DNA of 64,000 nucleotides, from assembly GCA_027605045.1 (NCBI GenBank), contig JAQFWX010000013.1, positions 496,001-560,000 on the forward strand. Reading direction: 5' to 3'. Positions 21,001-31,959 of the stretch are shown in pieces. The translations under genes and the position numbers were made by a program. This DNA comes from Phallus indusiatus. Its lineage: Eukaryota > Basidiomycota > Agaricomycetes > Phallales > Phallaceae. Numbering within the stretch: the stretch's first letter is position 1; each line of letters opens with the position of its first letter. Under the pieces are notes generated by a model. That model had not been told where the DNA came from. It worked only from the letters and a program-made list of their open reading frames with translations, and ran no database searches.

Positions 21001-23045
21001 AACACACGGGTACCCACAGGTTATCCGTCACACGGGTCGACCCATGTGACCCTCGGGTATTTGAAATACCCGCGGGTCAATATCCGGGTCGGGTCACGGA
21101 TCAGCCAGGTCCATGAAAAATACCTGCGGGTCGGGTACCCGTATCCGAGGATAAAACCCGTGGGGAGCCTTAGTGCAAAACCATTTGGCTTGATAGGAAC
21201 CCAATCCAAATACTTGTCTAGCTGCGTGAAGATCCATTATACCAGGGAAAGCGGCACCTTTTGCGATCACACCGGCAGGAGAATCGAATGTGCTTGGAAA
21301 ATAATACCCAAATTTGTAAAAAATTCGAAGCTCTTCAACTAACGGTTCCACGTAGTGATTGAGCTGGGTTAGCGAGGGTTGTTTCGGACCGGGAACGATA
21401 CTGGATAAAAGAATGTTTTCAGGGAGAAGACGTAATTCTGGGGGTAGATTGAAACAAATAAGATACAAAGCTCCCACAGAGCCTTTTTGCAACCTGCTTT
21501 ATTGTGGAACGGATTGAAGTTATCGTAGCCAAAGCCAAAAAGCAAGCGTAATTCGGGACCGTCATAATCAAAGAATGGCTTTCCATCTTCATCTTCAAAT
21601 GATTGAACAATCTCGCCATCCCAGATATCCCGAACTATTCGTCGGTCTCGTGGACATGTTAGGGGAGACCGTAAGACGTTTTCTATACCGCGTCGAGATA
21701 ATAGTCTAGCGAGCCAATTAGGGAAATTTTGATACATGAATGTCAGGCGGGGGACAAAATGTGAATTGCCCTGGATTTGTTTCACTTTCCATAAGCGTGC
21801 ACCGCATTCTGGTCCATTAGGGAGTTCACTGTGACTGCAAAGTTCGGGGTGTCCTCTCGTAGAATCTGTCTCCTCGGCGTTATACAGCTTTCTGCATTCC
21901 GGGCAAGAAATATATCTCGTAAGCGTGGGCTTGAGGCTAAAAATTGTCGCCGCCGTCCGAATATCACTTGGAACATTGTTCCCGTCGGTGACATGAGTAG
22001 AAGCGAATTGACTTTGCGTCACAGAAATGATAGTTTTAAGAGCGGTGAGTATAAAGTTCGACTTCATCCGTGATAAATTACATAAATAATGTGATATCAG
22101 CCCGAGCCATAAGGAGAGGAATAGCCCGGGGTTTGTTTTCTTAAGAGTTTCATATCTCTTATCATGATCTAAACAAATTTATGTCAATGTTCAACTCATC
22201 TAAGATCAGAGTGAAATATACCAGTAATAACAACACGTGCGTTTTGATAGTGTCCAACGGACAAAGCAGTATTGATACAAGCCTGAAGTTCCCAGGCCTC
22301 TCTCTGGTAAAGGTAAAGGGTTTTGGAAGCTTCGGTCAAAATAGTAAAAATGGTAGTTTTTTCCGCGATGAGAAACTGCTCGCCCCAAGTCGGTATAGTC
22401 TCCAATATGGCTTGAATTTCTTTGATTGTAGCTTGGACGTTGAGAACTATGTCATTCTCGACTACCCCCGCTTTCAAGTCTACACATGCCCGTGGGACAT
22501 CAGCTATATATGAATCCCCAAATTCAGGATATGGAGTATCAGATGAAGGCTTTCGTGTGAAAATTAACTCAGTAGGCTTCTCTATCCTATTGATTGTGGC
22601 TTGAGCTAGAGATAAAAGGTCGCGCAGTCGAGCTTGTGATCTCTCCCGTTCTGTATCATCAACTCTACACATAGTTTGTCTCTTTGTATCATCATTTGAG
22701 TACAAAACATACCGTGCTGTTTCGACGCTAAATTCAGTTGCGTTGTAATTCGGCGGAAATTCAACAGGTGGAACGTTAAACGTTCCAACAGCACTGCAAC
22801 CTATTAAGGCTTTTCATTGCGTGATTAACAAGAACATTTTCTCACTCAATATTCATTCTCATGCACTCTTTCATAGTCGCACTAGTTTTATGGCGTCTCC
22901 AGGTGCTTTCTGACAAGTATTGTCCTTGTACAATTTCCCTGGTCACCAAGTGATGCGTGGTATGAGTGTTACACCCAAACATTGCACAAGAACATAAGTG
23001 TTTGACAGAGCCCTGGATTTCGGAATTTGTCGAGGGCATTGGCAA
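18020..23045 (-). pseudogene. CACTA (Tnp2-type) transposase, interrupted
   Basis: Multi-exon gene. N-terminal Cys-rich block CSCAMFGCNTHTTHHLVTR (about 22990), then PPVEFPPNYNATEFSV; a helical region (22196-22680); a Cys cluster CPECRKLY...CSHSELPNGPECG (21870-21940); FMYQNFPNWLARLLSRRGIE; LRLLFGFGYDNFNPFHNK (about 21500); NLPPELRLLPENILLSSIVP and PGPKQPSLTQLNHYVEPLVE (21370-21450); DPMHAFQNVF (about 20390); SHGQLSASEWR (about 19550); ALERCNGMLQ (about 19190); and a C-terminal domain (18020-18830, DPYRKYPISGGRFYRYEL). This block order is that of basidiomycete Tnp2/En-Spm transposases, expected about 1000 residues. Defects: a one-base deletion near 21485 and the hAT MITE at 20609-21172. Confidence 0.85.
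20609..21172. mobile_element. hAT-type MITE, copy 3 (564 bp), inside the transposase
   Basis: Perfect 18-bp inverted termini TAAGGCTCCCCACGGGTT with an identical 8-bp duplication GTGCAAAA (20601-20608, 21173-21180). The central block TTGGCTCTAGAGAGCTCAAA followed by TCTTACTTAAAAT is nearly identical to copy 1, and the central palindrome reads GGGCGCCTATTTTAGGCGCC. It splits the transposase between the AARQVFGLGSYQAKWF and DPMHAF blocks. Frames within it are chance products of its CGGGTACCCG repeats. Confidence 0.95.
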
Positions 23046-23849
23046 TCGTCAAGGAGTTCAAAACTTCTGTTGAAGATTCAGATATAGTAAGTAGTATAAT
23101 AATACTATGACTTGGACTAAGCACGTGTTCCCTTGCATGAATGGGCGCTTAATGCCAGAATCTATCATCCGCGTCATCTTCAATCTTTGTACATGGTAGC
23201 GGAGTATTACGTCTAGACAACTCAGTTTCGTTCGTAAAACTGACACATTTTTCATTGTAAGCCTTCGTCAAATGCTTGTCGAAGTTTCGAAATTAGTATC
23301 TGACAGCAAAGTATCAGGCATCAAATGGGGGTCGCAGGGCGGCTTCAGCCCCGGTGACAAAGTCGTCAATTGCGATGAACTGAACATGCTGCATGCTCCT
23401 CAGCCCTCCTTCTTTCTTCTTCCTTTTCCCCCCATTGTCGCTACCATCGTCGCCATTGTTGTTTTCATTGCGTTCCACCAGTCTAGTGCCTCTAGATCTT
23501 CTGTGTCGCGCCGTATATTCACTTTATCATACCGAAGAAAGCATCCCAACTAATTTATCAATCAACGTCTTTGGATTCATGATTTTGTTTCTGCAACATA
23601 TTTCTCCCAGGCCTTGCACCAACTTCTCAGTCTCACGTTGACCTTTCCCTTTTTTCTGTCACCCTTTCGTTCCAACATTCCTTGCTGACCCACCACAACA
23701 TTCTCATAGCGACAGTGTATTCGTTCGGCTTTCACTACCCGCTATCCACTAACACTAACTGAATAAGCGGCCTTCTGCAGACACCCTCTCATCAATTCAT
23801 CCACCTCGCCCCAAATGCATCTCATGTCCAGCTCCTTCCTAAAAAGACC

Positions 23850-24700
23850 ATACACTGGAGACATTGTAGGGTTTAGCCAAAAAAAAGGATCTTAGGAAAA
23901 TCATAGTTCGAGGCATAGGCTATTGACAATTTACCAAACTGCAAAATCAGATTATAACTAATACTCAGCTCAAGGGATTCTGGCTTGCGAAATTGTCAGT
24001 ATACTGGTATAATTATCTTGGTCAAATTATGTAATAATTCTTTATCATATAAGCCTATGATCAATGTTATCCATTCAGTAAAATAATGAATAGAATGAAA
24101 CTTACATTATCATCATCCATATTGAAGAATGTTCTAAAAATGTTTTTTATATTTATTGTGAAAATATATTTCTATTATAATTTAGATGCATGGAAAAACC
24201 TTAATTTTAAGCATGAGATCACACTGTGTAATATCAGAGTTTTCCTGGGAAAACCTTAATAATACAGGGATTCCTGGAAAATCTTGAGAAAACTCTAATG
24301 TCACATATTGTGACCTCAAGTTTTAATTACATAGAAACTCAGTATTTTTCACTCCCTCAAAATTATGATGAAAAATTGTATTGATAAGTAATTATATTAA
24401 CTTCATTATATAATTTTCTGCTATGGTTAATAATAATATATGTTTTACTTTCTATACTGTTTGATTGAATAGAAAAAGTTATTGATAGTATTATATAAGT
24501 AAAAATTCTTACATCATTTAACTAAGATAAAAATAGCAACATACTGACAATTTTTCAAGTCAGAATCCCTTGATCTGAGTATTAGTTATAATATTATATT
24601 ACAAGTTAGTGAATTGTCATATGTCTATACCTCGAACTATAATTTTGTTAGGATTCTTTTTTTGGTCAAACCCTGCAATGTCCTCAGTGGATCTTGAGTA
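23850..24700. mobile_element. Small CACTA-type element, full length (23853-24689)
   Basis: It starts CACTGGAGACATTGTAGGG and ends CCCTGCAATGTCCTCAGTG (imperfect inverse). The interior is AT-rich and non-coding and closely matches 27213-28048. The flanking triplets (ATA, GAT) do not match, so either the duplication has decayed or the copy has been rearranged. Confidence 0.82.
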
Positions 24701-24805
24701 AAATGTCATCATTCTCTATATTCAAATATTCTTTAAATCAATACCTTCGGATATGTCCATCCCTAACAGCAAAATAAATATCATTATTAGGCCGCAAACA
24801 ATGTC

Positions 24806-25157
24806 TGTTAGGGCGACTCAGGGCACACACCTAGAGGAGGGAAAACCTAAGTTCTATTGAGGGGCAGCGACTAACTACTCACCTAGAGGAGGGAAAACCT
24901 AAGAGAACAAGCTTAGGTATCCCCCTCTAGGGAAAACGCATATAAGTACAGGATACGAAGCGCTCGACTGATCCCCATGGGATCCGAGGAGATACAGACA
25001 GAAATCGAGGAAAATCGAAGAGATCGAAAAATCGAGAAAACGATGGAACTAATGGAAACGGCAAAGTACGGGAAATGAAGGAAATCGTAACACGAAATGA
25101 AACCGAAAGAGATCGAAGAAATCGAACAATCGGAAAAGGCGCTAGCGTACCGTGACA
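24806..25157 (-). repeat. Solo LTR, family 2 (352 bp)
   Basis: In inverse orientation: TGTTAGGGCGACTCAGGG to GCGTACCGTGACA, with a perfect 5-bp duplication ATGTC (24801-24805, 25158-25162). It is nearly identical to the copies at 38128, 47282 and 51129, suggesting recent insertion. Confidence 0.93.
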
Positions 25158-25222
25158 ATGTCAGACCAAATAAACAATAGCTGTAGAATAAATCAGTTGA
25201 GGATATGGGAAAAGATAATGTC

Positions 25223-25674
25223 TTAAGCACTTGCCTTTACGGTGGAAAAAGAGGGAGGATTTCGTGAGGGTGGCATGATAATTTCACGCGGAGGCTTGTG
25301 GAGTGGCTCAAGCCCAAGTTTCAAGAAATCACATATTTTCACAATTTCTATCTGGGCTTGTAAATGATGAGCTTCAAATTCAACCTAAATAGAGTATTTA
25401 TCAATCCCCAGAAAGACAGATAATTATAAGAAAGAAAACCTGCCGCAATGGAACAAAGGTGTTCTTCGATTTCAGTCAAAGACATTTCTACGTGCCTCAT
25501 CTGTTCGGCCATGTCTGAATCTCTCTCCAATGTATCAGACTGTGAAATAGCTTCAGCAGAATCACTTTTTTGCAAAGTACCAGAACTTGAGTCTACATCG
25601 TCAGATGATGTCTCGAGTTTTGAGCCAGCAGTTTCAGACCTAAGCTCCTCAACGTTGTGAGACACATCAGCCAT
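25223..25674 (-). CDS. Cargo gene: small acidic protein with coiled-coil tendency, unknown function
   Basis: The start MADVSHNVEELRSETA at 25674 was preferred over an upstream ATG because it begins the polar, low-complexity Ser/Asp/Glu-rich region. One intron of about 65 bp (donor GTTTTC, acceptor ATTTGAAG) joins SLTEIEEHLCSIAA to HHLQAQIEIVKICDFLKLGL, and the protein ends PPSFSTVKASA. The predicted protein is about 130 residues. The helix-rich middle followed by a Pro-rich tail is protein-like, but no family is recognised. It lies between two later insertions (an LTR and unassigned sequence). Confidence 0.5.
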
Positions 25675-26149
25675 GATCACACAGAAGATGCCGTTTAACA
25701 AATTTCATCTTCATAGATTATCGATTATAAGCACTTAGCCACGCTTCCTTCCTGGTGGTGAATGGTCTTCGGAACCGCGGGATGTGGGATCTGGCCTGCA
25801 ATACTAGGGCCGAGGCGATTATGAAATGAACGAACTCCGGCTATGCATTGAGGCGCCTGACGTCGACGGTCGCAGAATCAATTAATTACCTGCATGCAAG
25901 CCGCAGTACAGGTCTCTATTCACTTTGATATTATTCCCTCCCCTAGCCTTATCCAATCGATATATTGTCTAAAGTTGTACGTACATGAATATTATTCGCA
26001 CAATATCAGCTCCCAATTGCAATCCCAAATACTCCCTTCACCCTCGGAGGCTCCATCCCTGAGCAGCCCGTCTATAATCCAGATATCTGAACTGGACCCT
26101 TCCTAGTGTCCCGACTGAACCCAGATCGCAACACTAGGAGGTAGAAACG

Positions 26150-26710
26150 GAAGCTAGACAGGGGTTGCTGCTGCAGCGAATTTTTTTATGCAAATTTGCT
26201 TATCAAAGCTTATAGTTAACCGGAAAGGTAACGCGTAACGCGGGGAGCAGAAGAATGTGTGACTTTTTTTGACTCTATACTTTGCAGGATTACCGGGGTA
26301 TGAAGCTAAGTGCAGCAGCGGCACCTTCGGGTTGCTCGATGTATTCAAGAGTTGATGCGGAGAAGAAGGACGTGACCGAGTTGAAGCTGTTGGCACACTC
26401 TGGTAGCAGAGTTGCTGATAGAAAAACTCGCGCCGGGTATCCTTTCTTTACGAGATAGATCAAGGTACTCGTCCTTGCTGAAAAGACAGAAGATATGCGA
26501 TGTGACCCAGGTGGTGACTTTCTGCTCAACGGTTCGCATGGAACGGAGGAACCTCAAGTTTTTGTGTATCAATATTGCCATAGGTAGTCGAACTGTAAGG
26601 TCCCCGCGATTGTCCTCGTCTTCGTGAAAGTAAACAAGAATTGCCCTCAAAATCCAGTGTACACCGATGAAAGGGGCCCGATAATAGTATTGGCGGTCTC
26701 TTTCCATGAT
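26150..26710 (-). CDS. Possible cargo gene, unknown, probably fragmentary
   Basis: A minus-strand open frame (MERDRQYYYRAPFIGVHWIL, then LVYFHEDEDNRGDLTVRLPM and RTVEQKVTTWVTSHIFCLF) has protein-like composition for about 80 residues. A second frame follows (ECANSFNSVTSFFSASTLEY). I could not build a convincing complete gene or find a domain. Confidence 0.25.
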
Positions 26711-27212
26711 AGTGGTGTGCTGATGCTTGAGCGTATGGATGAAGTATTTGGCTGTCCTGAGAAACTCATAGTCAGGAAGTCATAGAGGCAGTCATAACAT
26801 AGACAGAGAGTTCTTGACTTACCCACTGGGAGAAAACAATTTTATTGTTGAAATCTTCAAAACACTCGCGTTTTTTTCTCAGACACGGAATATCTGAGCA
26901 TCAGCGGCTCTGCCCTTTCCTTTGTCTTCTTTCTTTGATTGTTTCAGCACAGGGTTCACACCGTTAGGAACATGATTCCTTCGTTTGAACTGTTTGAACC
27001 GACGAAAAGGGTTGTTGAGAGTTCGAGATAATGTTAATCAAAGCTGAGATGACTCAGGGCGTGTCATTGTGGATATGGCTCGTCTTCTAGGTGGTATTCC
27101 GCACGAGAAAATCTACAGATACAAGGAAGGATCCTAAATGATACCAGAGCGCAATTGATATCTGGCTTTATCCCGAAACGAACCGACGAAAGATATGTTG
27201 AAAGGGGACTAT

Positions 27213-28048
27213 CACTGGGGACATTGTAGGGTTTAGCCAAAAAAAGGATCCTAAGAAAATTTTAGTTCGAGGCATAGGCTATTAACAATTTATCAAATTG
27301 CAAAATCATATTATAACTAATACTCAGGTCAAGGGATTCCGGCTTGCAAAATTGTCAGTATACTGCTATAATTATATTGGCTAAATTATGTAATAATTTT
27401 TTATCATATAAGTCTATGATTAATGTTATCCATTCAGTAAAATAATAAATAGAATGAAACTTACATGATCATCATCTATATTGAAGAATGTTTTAAAAAT
27501 CTTTTTTATATTTATTGTGAAAATATATTTCTATTATAATTTAGATGCATGTAAAAAGCTTAATTTTAAGCATGAGATTACATTGTGTAATATCAGAGTT
27601 TTCCTGGGAAAACCTTAATAATACAGGGATTTCTGGAAAATCTTGAGAAAACTCTAATGTCACATACTGTGACTTCAAGTTAAAATTACATAGAAACTCA
27701 GTATTTCCCACTCCCTCAAAATTATGATAAAAAATTGTATTGATAAGTAATTATATCAACTTCATTATATAATTTTCCACTATGGTTAATAATAATATAT
27801 GTTTTACTTTGTATACTATTTGATTGAATAGAAAAAGTTATTGATAGTGTTATATAAGTAAAAATTCTTACATGATTTAACTAAGATAAAAATAGCAACA
27901 TACTCACAATTTTTCAACTCAGAATCTCTTAATCTGAGTGTTAGTTATAATATGATATTACAAGTTAGTGAATTGTCATATGTCTATACCTCGAACTATA
28001 ATTTTATTAGGACCCTTTTTTTGGTCAAACCCTACAATGTCTCCAGTG
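27213..28048. mobile_element. Small CACTA-type element, full length (836 bp)
   Basis: It starts CACTGGGGACATTGTAGGG and ends CCCTACAATGTCTCCAGTG. The interior is AT-rich and non-coding. It served as the uninterrupted reference (around 27725-27735, inverse TTTTTTATCATAATTTTG) for reconstructing the giant element's insertion site. The flanking triplets (TAT, TGG) differ. Confidence 0.88.
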
Positions 28049-28506
28049 TGGAGAGGGTTGTGATAACTTGACTGTATTTACATTTTTACAAGTGGGTAGA
28101 CCACGACGGCAGTCTAAGGGCTGCAATTGTAAATAGTCGTCCAATTTAATGTTCAATATCACAATTTCTTAACTAATAACCCTATTGGGGATTGGGAGGA
28201 ATTATTTCTGCGTGCACATAAAAACGACATTTGTGAGTATTTCAAAAGGTAGGACTCGAAGATAATGTTTATGTCTGAATCATTGATTATAAGTTCAAAG
28301 CTTCCTTACTCAAGGATCTATCCGAAAAATAAAACGTTGACATTATTTCTGAATTACATGCATATAATCATCAAATTTCCTGCCAGTCGCAGCCATCGAG
28401 TTTCATTTCCAAGTACAAGTAACTACTGTTACACAATGGTCTTAAGACGACAATCTGAGTAGAACCAAGTCAAATCATGGCTATATTAATGCTCAACATA
28501 TACTAC

Positions 28507-29868
28507 TCACCAACCACAATCACACTCCTCGACAACTTTGAATGCCTTGGAGTTGAGAATCCCAATTCCGGTGGGATAATGATCAAGCTTCTGTCTCCAA
28601 CTTTCATGCCTACTAATCCACGCTTCCAGTCTAACACAATTAGCTAAAATCTGAGAAATTTGAGCGAATAATTACCAATTGGTATCTCGTTGCTCTTCAG
28701 ATCCATCTTTTCCTGTGAAACCTTTGAGTTCATGAAATAGACAGCGTTATTACTAAATTAAAACTTACGCTCGCTTTTGCCTGGATTGCCCAAACATCTC
28801 CATCGATGAAACTTGCATAGTAGAATATTTCCACTACACTATCCTCTTTCACTCTACCCCCATTATCATCGCTAACGAACAGGTCCAAGGTCAGTACATT
28901 TGCTATGGGCGTATGGCTACCCTCTTCACTGTTCGTGAGGTACAAGAGCTCAGATATCTTTGTGGACACTAGTGGAGTGACGGAAAAACTGGGGATTGAG
29001 CTAGGACGACTAAATCCCTCTCCAGGCGTAGAAGAGGAGACGGCTGTGGCTTTCGGATGATTTGCTGATGCGGATGCGGATGCAGAGCTAGCCTGTGGTG
29101 TAGCTTTGGCCTTCCCTTTTATCAAACTGGCCCTTTGTCCGGGAACATCGACATGAGTAGAGTGTTGCATTTTCCTATACAGATACTTAGAAAATGTGGG
29201 AGTATTATTTGAAAACATACCTTAAGGGTGTAGTAATAACGTCGGATTTTGACTCATCGTCTGATTCCAACAAAGCACGTTTTCTAGATGTATGAGATGT
29301 GAATACAACTTAATTTACTTGTATTAAAAATACAAACCCATGTGGGTTTAAAGGGGTTGCTGTTCCTGATGAAGATAGGTTGAACGTTCGTTCAGGTGCT
29401 TCGAAAATTGGGATATTCTCAAACGTTATCGGCATTTCTAATGGGCAGATAACTCACCTATAAATTGACCTTTGACAATGACAACGCTAGATTTGATATA
29501 CATATATATAGTGTTCACAATTGTGCAGTCCGAGAGAATACGTACTAGTTTGTAGTCGCCTTGAATAAGACAAGTTCGTCCCTCAGGATATGGATGTCAA
29601 GCTTGGCAATATAATTCTAAGGAAATGAGATTGTACCACGTAGTTGTCAATGTGAATAAGAACCTACTTCTTGGCCATCTAGCTGGCAAATGATGTCGGG
29701 AGGGTTTCCTTTTATTTCATAGCTTACACTTGCTTGATGGTCGGAAGGAATTTCTTCGATATTTTGGAAATAAACCCACTCTATGACTGCAGCACGTTTG
29801 GTGTAGAAGCTTGCAATTTTTTTCTCGGGGGATATAGTTACAGTAAAACGCATTGAATCAGTAGACAT
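28507..29868 (-). CDS. Cargo gene: protein with a possible nucleoplasmin-like N-terminal domain
   Basis: The start at 29868 (MSTDSMRFTVTISPEKKIAS) precedes a block of about 100 residues with ASVSYEIKGNPPDIICQLDG then NYIAKLDIHILRDELVLF. That alternation of strands and the 'CQLDGQ...LDIHILRDELVLF' pattern resembles the nucleoplasmin-like domain of FKBP39/Fpr4-type proteins. Further exons give KRALLESDDESKSDVITTPL, a Ser/Ala-rich linker (ASSASASASANHPKATAVSS), LTLDLFVSDDNGGRVKEDSV, and the end KVVEECDCGW before the stop at 28507. There are about five short introns, and one splice junction near 29480-29550 could not be resolved in frame. The fold call is a tentative inference. Confidence 0.45.
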
Positions 29869-30446
29869 GGTGAAAAGACAAGAAAGATAAAGTTCAGTTG
29901 AGAACAAAGGAAACCGCAAAATGGAGGTGTGGTCGGACAGCTTCACCGTCCCATAACATGATTTTATTGTGAAATGGCCAAAGCCCTTTGTTTCTCAGCG
30001 GCTCACACAGCATTAGAACAATCTACACGTGAAACGAAAGAGTTTGGATTCCAGCTTTGGCTGTCCTTAGAATTACACCTGCGTATTGATGTAATTCCAC
30101 GGCCCGAGAATATAGTCGGAACACACTGGCTGGACGAGCGGGCGAACCGAAACACGATTCTGGATCTTTCACCTTTAGTAAGTCACATTTTTCTGAGATT
30201 AACGGCAATTCACGTACATTAATTGAATATTAATTTCCGAGTTATGTTCCCACTCTGTTCCACTGCACGATGATTGTTCCTCACCCCATTGGTGGCTTCT
30301 TTGTTTCGTTTTCAGTTTCAGTTTGGATTACTCCCGGGCTATTATTACTTGTTCTTTTCTTCGTTTTATCCCGTACTCTGCATTCTCTAGTTTATACATT
30401 GCACAGAAGGAGTCACCATACGAACAGCTTCCTGTGAAAAGTACTA

Positions 30447-31958
30447 CAGTGGCTCACAAAAGTGTCCCTATGTTTTCGCATTTTGGGGAAAGTCATCTAT
30501 AACTTTTGAAATAAAAAATATGCTATCCCGAATTTTTATTCTAAGAAGGTACAATATATTAGCTACATTTACATCTAGGAATCAAAAAATTCCATCCAGA
30601 AATTAAAAAGATATGCCTATTTTAAAATGACTGCTCATAGGGACAGTTTTGTGAGGGTATGTTTCAGCTCAGGAAATCCAAGGAAAACTCGTTTTAACAG
30701 TGGGAAAAATGTGACTTCCAGTGTCACACATTGTTCAATCATTGTTTGTTGATGTTTGTAATCCTCTAACATCAACAATTTTCCCCATCATCAATCTCTC
30801 TCCCATCATGAGACCCATCTCATCTGCTGATAGAGAAAATGTCATCTCCCATCTTCTTTCTGGAAAATCTATTAGGGCTACTGCTGCTCTAACAAATGTT
30901 AACAAGTCTACTATTGGGAGAATTGCTAAAGACATGGAAAGGGACAAAGAAAACCTTCCCAATGGTCGTCCTTCCAAACTCTCTCCTGCTGATAAACGAC
31001 GTATTTCCCATCAAATTCGATCTGGGCAGCTGGACAATGCCTGCCAAGTCACCAAATACATCAACTCTGTCATCACCAACCCTGTATCTACAGAGACAGT
31101 CAGGAGAGCACTCAAGGAAGATGGATAAAGGGTTATTTGGTCAGATGAAACCAAAATCAATAGGATTATATCAGATGGACGACAATATGTATGGAAACAA
31201 GTTGGAGAACCATCCTCTGATAGGACCACTCAAACCACAGTCAAGCATGGTGGGGGAAATATTATGGTATGGGGGTGTTTTGGGTGGAATGGAGTTGGAA
31301 GGATACAGGAGGTTGAAGGGAGGATGAATGCAGAGCAGTACAGAGATATTTTGGCCCAACATCTATTTCCTAGCATTAGGAAATTGCAGATTCCCCGGAA
31401 GGAAGTCATATTCCAGCAAGACAATGATCCTAAACACACTTCAAAACTGGTTGCAAAATGGTTTGAAGAACATAAAATTGAACCAATGGAATGGCCAGCA
31501 CAGTCTCCTGACTTGAATCCCATAGAACATCTATGGGAACATCTCAAAAGGGAACTTAGGAAGTATCCAAAGCTATCTGATGGAGTCTGGGATACATGGG
31601 GAAGAACCAAGGTAGAATGGGATAGTATACCAGTGGAAGTTTGTCAAAATCTCATAGAAAGTATGCCTAGAAGGATTGAAGCAGTAATGAAGGCTAAAGG
31701 AGGCCATACAAAGTACTAATTCTGTATTCTAACCCCCCCTCACCCCCCCCTCACAAAACTGTCCCTATGAGCAGTCATTTTAAAATAGGCATATCTTTTT
31801 AATTTCTAGATGGAATTTTTTAATTCCTAGATGTAAATGTAGCTAATATATTGTACTTTCTTAGAATAAAAATTCGGGATAGCATATTTTTTATTTCAAA
31901 AGTTATAGATGACTTTCCCCAAAATGCGAAAACATAGGGACACTTTTGTGAGCCACTG
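30447..31958 (+). mobile_element. Tc1/mariner element with ~210-bp terminal inverted repeats
   Basis: The ends CAGTGGCTCACAAAAGTGTC and its inverse extend as near-perfect inverted repeats for about 210 bp (30447-30655, 31750-31958), with TA duplicated at 30445-30446 and 31959-31960. This is the classic Tc1/mariner target duplication. The element is 1512 bp with one transposase frame on the plus strand. The near-identity of its arms indicates a recent arrival. Confidence 0.95.
30721..31719 (+). pseudogene. Tc1/mariner transposase with internal deletion and stop
   Basis: N-terminal paired helix-turn-helix region (SSADRENVISHLLSGKSIRA, STIGRIAKDM, GRPSKLSPADKRRISHQIRS), then VRRALKEDG and a TAA at 31126. 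In the same frame the DDE domain follows: VIWSDETKINRI, VWGCFGWNGVG, FQQDNDPKHTSKL and SPDLNPIEHLWEHLKREL, giving the D, D and E catalytic residues. The roughly 40 residues that normally separate the helix-turn-helix from WSDE (the HR..R..FA...W.. segment) are missing. The copy is therefore probably non-autonomous. The DDE half alone spans 31264-31719. Confidence 0.88.
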
Positions 31959-31959
31959 T

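Noticed and set aside
27213..28048. 3-bp duplications for the small CACTA copies at 23853 and 27213
   Set aside because: Flanking triplets do not match (ATA/GAT and TAT/TGG); only the copies in the LTR show clear CAT and TGT duplications.
29974..30222. Plus-strand ORF of 82 codons opposite a minus-strand ORF
   Set aside because: No domain, no homologous copy and no splice context; likely the divergent promoter region between the 28.5-29.9 kb gene and the WD40 gene.
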